From: Streptomyces caniscabiei
GTDB lineage: Bacteria; Actinomycetota; Actinomycetes; Streptomycetales; Streptomycetaceae
Direction of reading: 5' to 3'
DNA: 64,000 nucleotides
Assembly: GCF_014930365.1 (NCBI RefSeq)
Contig: NZ_JABXWI010000005.1
Span: 62,001 to 126,000 of the forward strand
The notes below the pieces were generated by a model, which saw only the letters and a program-made list of their open reading frames with translations, made no database searches and was not told where the DNA came from. The translations under genes were made by a program, and so were the position numbers. Position 1 is the first letter of the stretch, and the number at the start of each line of letters is the position of its first letter. This document shows, piece by piece, positions 14,894-22,755 of this stretch.

Positions 14894-15862
14894 GTGACCA
14901 CCCCGCCGCCCGCCCTGCTCATCGCCGGTCATGGAACCCGGGACGAGGCCGGGGCCGAGGCGTTCCGCGTCTTACTGCGCGAGCTGGGACGCCGCCACCC
15001 CGGGCTGCCCGTCGGGGGCGGCTTCGCCGAGCCGTTCCGGCCACCGCTGGGTGAGGCCGTGACCGCGCTGGTGGAGCACGGGGTACGGCGGTTCGTCGTG
15101 GTCCCGCTGGCCCCGGAGGCCGCCGGGCGCGCCGAGGCCGATGCGCGGGCGGCGCTGGACGGCGTACGGGAGCGGCACCCGGAGGTGTCGTACGGGCACG
15201 GCCGTCCCCCGGGCCCGCGTCCCGCGCTGCTGGGCCTGCTGGAGCGGCGGGTGGAGGAGGCGCTGGGGTCGCCCGCGCCGCGGACCCCGGGCGACCGGGC
15301 CGATGTGACCGTCCTGCTCGTCGGGTACGGCTCCACGGACCCCGGCGCCAACGCCGAGGTGCACCGGGCGGCCCGGCTGCTGTGGGAGGGGCGCGGGTAC
15401 GCGGGGGTGGAGACGGCCTTCGTGTCGATGGCGGCGCCGGACGTGCCGAGCGGTCTCGACCGGTGTGTGCGGCTGGGCGCGCGGCGCATCGTCGTCCTCC
15501 CGTACTTCCCGCTCGACGGCGGGCTCGCGGACCGGGTGCGGCAGCAGACCGAGGGCTGGGCTGCCGCGCGTCCGGAGATCGGGGTACGGTCGGCCGATGT
15601 CATCGGACCGGAGCCGGAGTTGCTCGATCTGATCGTGGAGCGGTACCGGGAGGCGCTGGAGGGCGGCCCGCACCCGCACCGCGATTCCCCCGGCTCCTCC
15701 GGCTCCCCCGACTCATCCGGCTCCTCCGTCGCCGGTGGCACTCCGCACGGCGGCGGGAACAGCCCGGGGCTGCCGCGGCAGCCGCAGGCCCGTCCGGACG
15801 ACGACGGGCGCCACGGTCACGATCATCACCTCTGGGGACACACGCACTCCCATGCACACTGA
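14894..15862 (+). CDS. cbiX: sirohydrochlorin chelatase-like protein (CbiX) with His-rich tail and TTA codon
   Basis: A 322-residue two-lobed CbiX-type chelatase, expected to insert cobalt or iron into sirohydrochlorin. The first lobe has the active-site AGHGTRDEAG (His13); the matching second-lobe motif is VGYGSTDPGAN, lacking the histidine as in other long actinobacterial forms. After residue 265 comes a Ser/Pro/Gly linker and a tail, HGHDHHLWGHTHSHAH, holding eight histidines that could bind or store metal. AGGAG stands six bases before the GTG at 14894. Codon 27 (14972-14974) is TTA, making translation potentially bldA dependent. It overlaps the next gene by 11 bp. Confidence 0.87.
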   Translation: MTTPPPALLIAGHGTRDEAGAEAFRVLLRELGRRHPGLPVGGGFAEPFRPPLGEAVTALVEHGVRRFVVVPLAPEAAGRAEADARAALDGVRERHPEVSYGHGRPPGPRPALLGLLERRVEEALGSPAPRTPGDRADVTVLLVGYGSTDPGANAEVHRAARLLWEGRGYAGVETAFVSMAAPDVPSGLDRCVRLGARRIVVLPYFPLDGGLADRVRQQTEGWAAARPEIGVRSADVIGPEPELLDLIVERYREALEGGPHPHRDSPGSSGSPDSSGSSVAGGTPHGGGNSPGLPRQPQARPDDDGRHGHDHHLWGHTHSHAH

Positions 15863-16991
15863 ATCCGACTCCGGGAGCAGGCACGGCCTGCGGAACACGG
15901 GGCACGACGTGACCGACTCGGGCCATGACCCGGCGCACGCGGGCCATGACCTGCGGCATCACGGCGACGCCGAGGTGCGGGACGACGGGGCGAGGCTCAT
16001 CGACCTCGCCGTGAACGTCCGGGCCGGCACACCGCCCGCCTGGCTGCGGGAGCGCATAGCCGGGTCGCTGACCGGGCTGGCCGCCTACCCCGACGGACGG
16101 GCGGCGCGGGCGGCGGTGGCGGCCCGGCACGGACTGCCGGCCGAGCGGGTCCTGCTCACGGCGGGCGCCGCCGAGGCGTTCGTGCTGCTCGCGCGCGCCC
16201 TGAAGGTCCGTCATCCGGTGGTGGTGCACCCGCAGTTCACCGAGCCCGAGGCCGCGCTGCGGGACGCCGGGCACACCGTGGACCGGGTGCTGCTGCGGGA
16301 GTCGGACGGCTTCCGGCTGGACCCGGCGGCCGTGCCGGACGACGCGGACCTGGTGGTCGTGGGCAACCCGACCAATCCGACGTCGGTGCTGCACCCGGCG
16401 GAGTCCCTCGCCCGGCTCGCCCGGCCGGGGCGGACGCTGGTGGTCGACGAGGCGTTCATGGACGCGGTGCCGGGTGAGCGCGAGGCGCTGGCCGGTCGGA
16501 CGGACGTGCCCGGCCTCGTCGTCCTGCGCAGCCTCACCAAGACCTGGGGGCTGGCCGGACTGCGGATCGGTTACGTCCTCGCCGCGCCCGGGACGATCAC
16601 CGAGCTGGAGCGCGCCCAGCCGCTGTGGCCGGTGTCGACGCCGGCCCTCGCGGCGGCCGAGGCGTGTGTCTCGGAGCGGGCGCTGGCGGAGGCCGCCGAG
16701 GCGGCCGCGCGCGTCGTCGCCGACCGCGCCCATCTGGTCGCCGGACTGCGGGAGTTCGCCCCCGACGGGCTGGCCGTGGTCGAGCCCGCCGAGGGCCCGT
16801 TCGTGCTGATCCGGCTGCCCCGCGCGACCGCCGTACGACGGCATCTGCGCAGCCTCGGCTTCGCCGTCCGCCGCGGGGACACCTTCCCGGGGCTGGACGA
16901 CGCGTGGCTGCGCCTGGCGGTCCGCGACCGGACCACGGTCAACGGCTTCCTCCAGGCGCTGGACCGGGCGATGACACTGGCGGACCGCTGA
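15852..16991 (+). CDS. cobC: CobC-like PLP-dependent aminotransferase/decarboxylase
   Basis: A 379-residue fold-type I PLP protein related to histidinol-phosphate aminotransferase and CobC/CobD threonine-phosphate decarboxylase, annotated in actinobacteria as an Rv2231c-like CobC. It would supply aminopropanol phosphate for cobalamin. PLP signs: NPTNPTS near residue 175, DEAFMDA near 199, and SLTKTWGLAGLRIGY with the likely Schiff-base Lys230. The first 45 residues are His-rich, with three GHD motifs, continuing the His-rich end of cbiX. The ATG lies inside the cbiX stop region (11-bp overlap), so translation is coupled. Confidence 0.82.
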   Translation: MHTESDSGSRHGLRNTGHDVTDSGHDPAHAGHDLRHHGDAEVRDDGARLIDLAVNVRAGTPPAWLRERIAGSLTGLAAYPDGRAARAAVAARHGLPAERVLLTAGAAEAFVLLARALKVRHPVVVHPQFTEPEAALRDAGHTVDRVLLRESDGFRLDPAAVPDDADLVVVGNPTNPTSVLHPAESLARLARPGRTLVVDEAFMDAVPGEREALAGRTDVPGLVVLRSLTKTWGLAGLRIGYVLAAPGTITELERAQPLWPVSTPALAAAEACVSERALAEAAEAAARVVADRAHLVAGLREFAPDGLAVVEPAEGPFVLIRLPRATAVRRHLRSLGFAVRRGDTFPGLDDAWLRLAVRDRTTVNGFLQALDRAMTLADR

Positions 16992-17041
16992 GCGGAGGGC
17001 CTCAGCGGTCCGCCGTCCGACCGGTCGGACCGGTCGGACGG
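16980..17041. terminator. two tandem hairpins ending the cob locus
   Basis: The first hairpin pairs 16980-16992 with 17001-17013 (13 bp, 8-base loop) and overlaps the cobC stop codon. The second pairs 17013-17025 with 17029-17041 (13 bp, 3-base loop; the arm reads CCGTCCGACCGGT). They share one base, so either can form, and probably both nearly in full. Neither has a U-tract, as is common for Streptomyces terminators. The gene on the far side is convergent, so the structure may stop transcription both ways. Confidence 0.8.
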
Positions 17042-17089
17042 CTCGGGCGTGTCACGGCCCAGGGTCGGCCGGCGCGGGCACCGCGCGGG

Positions 17090-17743
17090 TCAGCACTGCG
17101 AGCTGTGCTTGCAGTGCATCTTGACGCCCATCTTGTGGTTGAAGTCCTGCCACTTGCCGCGCGCGAACGACTTGTTGACGCCGTCCGGGACGGAGGGCTT
17201 GGCGACGTGGGCCCAGACGTGGAGCATCAGGTAGCCGGTCTTCTTGTCGTTGTAGAACTGGAAGTTGACCCTGGAGCCGGCGCCGTCGAAGTGGCCCTTC
17301 TGCGCGATGAAGTACCAGCCGTTCTTCATTCCCTTCGTGTAGAACTTCACCGGCGCGTTCCGGCAGCCGAAGGGCCCGGCCGCGCAGGCCTTCAGCTTGA
17401 TCAGCTGACCTTCCCTGGGGTACTTCTTCGGCGCGTTCTTCACCGGGAACGTGCAGTTGAAGCACCTCTTCAGCTCCTGCATCGGCTCACTGGCCTTCCA
17501 GGGGCGGCCGATGTACTTGGCGTTGTTGGGCTTCACGTGGAAGCGCCAGTCGTAGAGCTTGCGGAGCTTCACGGCGGACGCGGCCCCGGTGCCCTTCTCG
17601 GCGACCGCCGCCGGGCTCTTCTTGACGACGGCGGCGCCACTGTGGGCGGACGCCGCGCCGGCCGGGGCGAGGACGGCGAGCATGGCGGCCCCCGCGACCG
17701 CCAGGTTCGAGAGGGTGCGGAGGAAGGGGGAACGGGTGAACAC
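17090..17743 (-). CDS. secreted six-cysteine protein of unknown function
   Basis: A 217-residue protein with a clear signal peptide (basic start, hydrophobic core about residues 10-28, likely cleavage after ASA near 33). The mature part is basic and holds six cysteines in three pairs: CFNC, then ACAAGPFGC, then CKHSSQC at the extreme C-terminus. They suggest three disulfides in a compact exported domain. Aromatic-rich stretches such as NGWYFIAQKGHFDG follow. No family was recognised. AGGGAG lies five bases before the GTG at 17743, which decides the start over upstream alternatives. It stands alone. Confidence 0.75.
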   Translation of the reverse strand: MFTRSPFLRTLSNLAVAGAAMLAVLAPAGAASAHSGAAVVKKSPAAVAEKGTGAASAVKLRKLYDWRFHVKPNNAKYIGRPWKASEPMQELKRCFNCTFPVKNAPKKYPREGQLIKLKACAAGPFGCRNAPVKFYTKGMKNGWYFIAQKGHFDGAGSRVNFQFYNDKKTGYLMLHVWAHVAKPSVPDGVNKSFARGKWQDFNHKMGVKMHCKHSSQC

Positions 17744-17856
17744 GGGTCTCCCTGGTGTCGGACGGACGTCTGGGACGGACGTGCGGTGCGCCACCAAGCT
17801 AGGGAGTTCGCGGATCCCCCGACATTGTCACTTCGGGCACTGCCCCTCGGGGAGCC

Positions 17857-19767
17857 TCAGCGGGGCCGCCCGTACGGCGTCTCACCCTTGCGGACCGATT
17901 CACGGGTGCCGTCCGGGAAGCGGATGTCCACGTCTCCGCCGGCGTCGACCGTGGCGCTCGCGCCGGTGTGCGGGGTGTGCGGGTCGCCGGTGAGCAGGAC
18001 CAGGGTGACCAGGAGCGACTGACCGCCGGACGCCGTGCGGCCTTCGAGGACGGGCGTCGCCGAGTGGTGTCCGTAGGCGTTCGTCCCGGCGGCCGGCACG
18101 ACCGTGCCGGGGCCGTCGCCCCAGCCGTGCAGGCCCACGAGCGCGCTGGTCAGGCCGTCCACGCGACGGGCCAGTGCCCAGCCCGGCCCGGACGTCCCCT
18201 CGGGCGGCCCGTCGTCGTCGGCCACGGCCCAGCCCCCTTCGCGTACGGGCGTGCCGGCCGGGGCGTGGACGCGGTGCACCCGCACCTCCCACGGGCCGTG
18301 CACCACGCTGACGGTCTCGATCCCGTCGCCGTCCGCGCCGCCGTACCGGGACGCGGCGCGGCGGCCCTCGGCGCCCAGGGGACGGATCCGGCCCCGTGGG
18401 GAGGGGGTGCCGTCGGGTGCGAGCAGGGCGAGGTGGTTGTCGGGGCCCGCCGGGGTCTCCGGTGCCGTGGCGCTGGAGTAGGCGAGCCGGGCGTAGTGCG
18501 GGCTGTCGTCGGCGGTGGCGGGCGGGGGCGGCAACCGGTCGCTGCCGTGGTTGACGAGGCGTACGAGGCCGTCGGCGGCGGTGGTGTGCAGCAGCCAGCC
18601 GGGGCCGGGCAGGGCGAGCGTGGTGTCGTCGGTGTCGATCGGCGCGGGCTCCTCCGGCGCGGTCCACACGGGGTGGCTCTCGGGCAGGAGCAGGCCGAGG
18701 AAGGCCTTGCTCGCCCAGTACGGGGAGGCGGGGCCCGAGTAGCGCTGGGTGACGGGGAGGAAGGGCCGGTACCAGCCCAGGGTGAGCAGGCCCCGTTCGT
18801 CGGGCACCCCCCGTTCCGCGAAGTGCCGCAGGGCACCGGAGGCGAGCCGGCGGGTGCGGCCCGGCGGCAGGGGCGTGGCGTCGGCGAGGGCGCCCGCCCA
18901 CAGCGGGGCGGTGGTCGCGAAACGGTAGGTGAGGGAGCGGCCCTGGTGGAGCGGGCCGCCGTCGGCGCCGAAGAAGTGCTGGTGCGCGGCGAGGAACTCG
19001 CGCAGCCGCGCCCGGTGCCGGGCCACCGCCGCCGTGTCCGCCCGGGGGCCCGCGATCCGCGCCCACAGCACCGGATACAGGTGCAGCGCCCAGCCGTTGT
19101 AGTAGTCGAACTTCTGCCCGTCGCCGTCGGTGTACCAGCCGCCGCCCCGGTACCAGTCCTCCAGCCGGGCGAGGCCCGCGTCGATCTCGGCGCGGCTGTG
19201 CGGGGCGCCGACCGAGGCGAGGAACTCCTCGGTGATCACCTGGAAGAGGCGCCAGTTGGAGTCGTTGACGTCCGCGCCGACGAACCCGCCCAGCCAGTCG
19301 GCGACCCGGGCGCGCACCCCGTCGTCGAGCCGGTCCCACAGCCAGGGACGCGTCTCGTGCAGGGCGATCGCGATCGACGCGGCCTCCACCATGGGCTGCG
19401 CCCGGTCCGTGATCGCCGGCCAGCGCTCGTCACCGCCGGCCGGATCGGTCCCGGCGGCGAGCCCGGCCGCGTACCGCTCGATCAACGCGGGGCCGACCCG
19501 CCCCCGTGAGCCCGCGATCCGGAAGGCGGCGAGCAGGAAGGACCGCGCGAACCCTTCGAGCCCGTCGGACGACGCCCCCGAGTGACTGGCCCGCCCCGGC
19601 AGCCGGTACTGCGCGAGGCCCGGCGAGGCGAACGGCTCGATCCCGTCGAGCAGCCGGTCGGCGAGCGCCTCCCAGTGGGCTCGGGTCCAGCCGGTGAGGG
19701 GGGAGAGGAGCGAGTCGGTGGGCGGAAGCGTCGAGTTGTCGGCGGGTGACATGTGCGGCGCGGTCAT
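17857..19767 (-). CDS. DUF2264 domain protein, probable glycan-active enzyme
   Basis: A 636-residue protein whose first 360 residues match DUF2264, an (alpha/alpha)-barrel family often found with pectin or rhamnogalacturonan utilisation genes. Family blocks visible: LEGFARSFLLAAF near residue 70, DSNWRLFQVITEEFL near 168, FDYYNGWALHLYPVLW near 219, GRSLTYRFATTAPLWAG near 275, and YWASKAFLGLLLPESHPVW near 350. The rest is a beta-rich domain. There is no signal peptide, so it acts inside the cell, possibly on imported unsaturated oligosaccharides. It follows lacI and the CUT1 importer on the same strand, after a 102-bp gap holding a repeat. Confidence 0.82.
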   Translation of the reverse strand: MTAPHMSPADNSTLPPTDSLLSPLTGWTRAHWEALADRLLDGIEPFASPGLAQYRLPGRASHSGASSDGLEGFARSFLLAAFRIAGSRGRVGPALIERYAAGLAAGTDPAGGDERWPAITDRAQPMVEAASIAIALHETRPWLWDRLDDGVRARVADWLGGFVGADVNDSNWRLFQVITEEFLASVGAPHSRAEIDAGLARLEDWYRGGGWYTDGDGQKFDYYNGWALHLYPVLWARIAGPRADTAAVARHRARLREFLAAHQHFFGADGGPLHQGRSLTYRFATTAPLWAGALADATPLPPGRTRRLASGALRHFAERGVPDERGLLTLGWYRPFLPVTQRYSGPASPYWASKAFLGLLLPESHPVWTAPEEPAPIDTDDTTLALPGPGWLLHTTAADGLVRLVNHGSDRLPPPPATADDSPHYARLAYSSATAPETPAGPDNHLALLAPDGTPSPRGRIRPLGAEGRRAASRYGGADGDGIETVSVVHGPWEVRVHRVHAPAGTPVREGGWAVADDDGPPEGTSGPGWALARRVDGLTSALVGLHGWGDGPGTVVPAAGTNAYGHHSATPVLEGRTASGGQSLLVTLVLLTGDPHTPHTGASATVDAGGDVDIRFPDGTRESVRKGETPYGRPR

Positions 19768-19811
19768 ACGGGGTCGAAACCTCCGGTGAGTTGTGGACAG
19801 AGAGCAGGGCA

Positions 19812-19857
19812 GCGCGCCCCTTCAGGGGCGCGGGGAACTGCGCGACCAGCCACGAAC
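19812..19857. repeat. dispersed Streptomyces intergenic repeat with hairpin
   Basis: A hairpin with arms GCGCCCCT and AGGGGCGC opens the element, followed by GCGGGGAACTGCGCGACCAG and CCACGAAC. It is the inverse orientation of the copy at 9262 and nearly the same as that at 63711. It lies between lacI and the DUF2264 gene, where it could weaken read-through between the two. Confidence 0.75.
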
Positions 19858-19868
19858 GACCCGCACTG

Positions 19869-21080
19869 TCACGACGGCCCCCTCGGCGGAGTCACCGGCG
19901 GAGCCACACTCCGCCGCACGACGATGTGCGTGCCCAGCACATGCCGGCCCCCCACCCCCCGCTCCGGATCCCGCAGCGCGATCCGCACCGCGGCCCGCCC
20001 CAGCTCCTCCGCCGGGGTACGCACCGTCGTGAGCGGCGGATCGAAGTCCTCGGCCAGCGGGATGTCGTTGTACCCGACCACCGAGATGTCGTCGGGAACG
20101 CGCAGCCCGGCCGTGGCGATCGCGCGGAGCGCGCCCGCCGCGACCATGTCGTCCCCCGCGAAGACGGCGGTGAACTCCCGTGTCTCCTCCAGCAGTTCGG
20201 TCATCGCCCGCAGCCCGGCCGGGCGGCCGAGGCCGCAGTTCACGACCCGCGCGGCCTCGGGCGGCAGCCCGTGCTCCGCGAGCGCGGCCCGGTATCCGGC
20301 GACGCGGGCGTCGAGCGCCGTGTTCCCGGGCAGTCCGCCGAGGAAGACGATCCGGCGGTGCCCGGCGGACAGCAGGTGCCCGGTGATGGCCCGCGCCCCC
20401 GCCTCGTTGTCGAACTCGACGACCAGTGCCGGTATCCCCGGGTCGGGAGACGGGCGTCCGCACAGCACGAGCCGGGCGCCGGAGGCGTCCAGGGCCTGCG
20501 CGTACTGGGCCACACGGGAGCGGTACGCGTCGTCCTCGACGACCCCGCCGACGAGGATCACCAGCCGTGCCCCCTCCTCCCGCATCAGCCGGACGAAGTC
20601 CATCTCGCGCTGCGGGTCTCCGCCGGTCGCGCCGACCACGCACAGCCAGCCCCGGTCGGCGGCCTCCGCCTCCACGCCCTCGGCGACCTGGGCGTAGAAG
20701 GGGCTGGTGACCTGGCGGACGACGACGGCGGCCATCTTGCGGCCGCCGCCGACGAGGGCACGGGCGTGCGCGTTGGCGACGTAGTCGAGTTCGCGGGCGG
20801 CGCGCAGGACGCGGGCCCGGGTGGCGGCGGGCACCGGGTGGTTGCCGCTGAGGGCGCGGGACGCGGTGGCCGTCGACACGCCCGCCCGCACGGCGACCTC
20901 ACGGATCGTGATCCGGCCCCTGGCCGCCGGGTCCTTGGGCTCGCTCTCCTCGGCGCCCCGGGTCGCGGAGTCCGGCTTCCGCCGTGCCGGGGCCTTGAGT
21001 TCGGTCTCCTCGGGCGCCATGTCGTTCCCCATCCCCCGCGTCTCCTGTTCCGCTGCCGCCGGCCGCAGGCCGTCGCTCAT
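19869..21080 (-). CDS. LacI-family transcriptional regulator
   Basis: A 403-residue LacI/GalR repressor with a charged N-terminal extension of about 55 residues before the helix-turn-helix (TIREVAVRAGVSTATASRAL). The periplasmic-binding-like ligand domain follows: VVRQVTSPFYAQVAEGVE, the sugar-binding core with GGLPGNTALDARVAGY, and a C-terminal VVGYNDIPLAEDFDPPLTTV block. The ATG at 21080 overlaps the TGA of the binding-protein gene (ATGA). An internal ATG at 21032 with AGGAGA ahead of it is also possible and would remove 16 residues. It likely senses a pectin-derived saccharide and controls the adjoining importer through the site at 24703. Confidence 0.9.
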   Translation of the reverse strand: MSDGLRPAAAEQETRGMGNDMAPEETELKAPARRKPDSATRGAEESEPKDPAARGRITIREVAVRAGVSTATASRALSGNHPVPAATRARVLRAARELDYVANAHARALVGGGRKMAAVVVRQVTSPFYAQVAEGVEAEAADRGWLCVVGATGGDPQREMDFVRLMREEGARLVILVGGVVEDDAYRSRVAQYAQALDASGARLVLCGRPSPDPGIPALVVEFDNEAGARAITGHLLSAGHRRIVFLGGLPGNTALDARVAGYRAALAEHGLPPEAARVVNCGLGRPAGLRAMTELLEETREFTAVFAGDDMVAAGALRAIATAGLRVPDDISVVGYNDIPLAEDFDPPLTTVRTPAEELGRAAVRIALRDPERGVGGRHVLGTHIVVRRSVAPPVTPPRGPS

Positions 21081-22720
21081 GTGTTGGCCGCGTAGTCCTT
21101 CGCGAACTCCTCGGCCATTCTGTCGCCGCCCCGCTGCCGCCACGTCTTCACGGTCGTGTCCCATTCCGAGAGGGGGAGGCGCCCGGCGACGATGCCGGTG
21201 ACCGTGTCGTCGACGAGGGCCTTGAGGGTGGCACCCTGGGCGTTGAAGGTGGCGGACTGCAACCCGTAGGAGGCGTTGCGGACGGCGTGCGGCACGACCT
21301 TCCGCTGCCAGGCGTGCAGGGCCCGTACGGCGTCGGGCATGCCCGGCACGAAGAGCACCTGGGGGCCCTCGGCGAGGTACTTCAGCGGCAGGTTGGTGTT
21401 GTTCTCGACCTCGCCGAGCTTCGTGGTCTCCGGCGAGCCGTCCTTGCCCCGGGTGAAGTGGACGCCCTCGACGCCGTGGTGGACGAGTTCCCACTCCTTG
21501 GTGCCGAAGGGCGCGGCGAGGAAGTCGAGGACGCGCAGCATCAGCTCGACGCGCTCCTTCTTCGCCTTCTTCAGGATGGTGTAGCCGAAGGAGCGACGGG
21601 CGGCGACGACTCCGCCGGGCGTGCCGTCGACGCTGTACGGCAATGCGGCGGCCGGGGTGAACTTGCCCTTGGAGTCCTGGTACTTGGGCAGATAGGCGCC
21701 GAAGCCGTCCTGCATGGAACCGACGGTGCCGTTGAGGAAGAGGCTGCTCAGGTCGATCTGGGAGACCGAGGTCGCGTCCGGGTAGTAGGAGCCGTTCTCG
21801 CGCAGCCGGGCGCGGAAGGCGATGGACGCCTTGTAGCGCTCGTCCGCGTACCCCGGCACGAAGACCCCCTCCTCGGTGACGGACCAGTCCTGGGGCGCGT
21901 TGTGGGCGGCGGAGTGGAAGCCGTTGCCGAAGCCGGACCCCTGGGCGGCGCCGAGGGCGTACGTCCTGCCTCGGGTGGCCTGCCGGGCGACGGCGGCGAA
22001 GTCCTCCGCGGTCCAGCCCTCCTCCATGCCCGCGCCCGCGAACATGGCCTGGTTGAGCCAGAGCGTGGAGCCGGGCAGCGGGCGTTCCAGGGGGATGCCG
22101 TAGATCCGGCCGCCGATACGGCCCATGTCCCGCCAGGCGTGGCCGGGGATGTTGGCGAGGTTGGGGTAGTCGGTGACAGCGTCGCCGGACAGGTACGGGG
22201 TGAGGTCCTCGCCACGGGTCCGCACGAACTGGGCCTCGCGGGGCACGGTCAGCCCGGTGAACATGTTGATGATGTCGGGGAGGCTGTCGGCGTCGCCCGC
22301 CATGACCGTGGCCATCTTCTTCTGGTAGTCGGCCTGGGAGATGATCGTGTAGTCGATCTTCACGCCGAGTGCCTTCTCGACGGCCGCCCAGAACCTGTTG
22401 GACGAGGCCGGTTTGGGCGGTGTGCCGAAGGACACCGTCATGACCTTGATCGTGGACCCGTCGCCCGGGGTGCGGGAGACGGACTGTGTCAGCTCGGCCG
22501 GGTAGGAGGTGTATCCGGCCTGGACCCCTTCCGCGGTGGCGGCGAGGTCCGGCTTCGGGGCCTTGGCCGTGGGCCGGTACGTGGGCCAGGGGGCCAGCTT
22601 CTTGCCGGCGTTGGAGACGTCGCTGTCACGGCTGCCGGAGGAGGAGCAGGCGGTCAGTACGCCCGGGACGGAGGCGGCTGCCAGGGAACCGAGCAGAGTA
22701 CGGCGGGACATGCGGGGCAT
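21077..22720 (-). CDS. extracellular solute-binding lipoprotein of a CUT1 (LplA-type) ABC importer
   Basis: A 547-residue lipoprotein, longer than typical CUT1 binding proteins, like LplA/YtcQ-type proteins that bind complex oligosaccharides. The N-terminus has a twin-arginine motif (SRRTLLG) and a lipobox LTAC with Cys25. The mature protein has the usual two-lobed layout with PDIINMFTG and YGIPLERPLPGSTLWLNQ segments. It is the third gene of the permease-permease-binding protein unit reading leftwards and overlaps lacI by 4 bp. By analogy with gut and plant-associated bacteria it would capture rhamnogalacturonan or other pectin oligomers. Confidence 0.88.
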   Translation of the reverse strand: MPRMSRRTLLGSLAAASVPGVLTACSSSGSRDSDVSNAGKKLAPWPTYRPTAKAPKPDLAATAEGVQAGYTSYPAELTQSVSRTPGDGSTIKVMTVSFGTPPKPASSNRFWAAVEKALGVKIDYTIISQADYQKKMATVMAGDADSLPDIINMFTGLTVPREAQFVRTRGEDLTPYLSGDAVTDYPNLANIPGHAWRDMGRIGGRIYGIPLERPLPGSTLWLNQAMFAGAGMEEGWTAEDFAAVARQATRGRTYALGAAQGSGFGNGFHSAAHNAPQDWSVTEEGVFVPGYADERYKASIAFRARLRENGSYYPDATSVSQIDLSSLFLNGTVGSMQDGFGAYLPKYQDSKGKFTPAAALPYSVDGTPGGVVAARRSFGYTILKKAKKERVELMLRVLDFLAAPFGTKEWELVHHGVEGVHFTRGKDGSPETTKLGEVENNTNLPLKYLAEGPQVLFVPGMPDAVRALHAWQRKVVPHAVRNASYGLQSATFNAQGATLKALVDDTVTGIVAGRLPLSEWDTTVKTWRQRGGDRMAEEFAKDYAANT

Positions 22721-22755
22721 GGGTGAATCCCTCGTGTCGGCTGGAATCGGCGGGG

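Noticed and set aside
15300..15340. Loss of the second-lobe histidine in CbiX (VGYGSTDP) as a sign of inactivation
   Set aside because: Long actinobacterial CbiX-type proteins commonly lack it; the first-lobe His13 is kept.
21287..22726. 479-codon plus-strand frame opposite the solute-binding lipoprotein
   Set aside because: The minus strand encodes a lipobox protein with transporter neighbours; the plus frame is Gly/Asp/Val-rich shadow.
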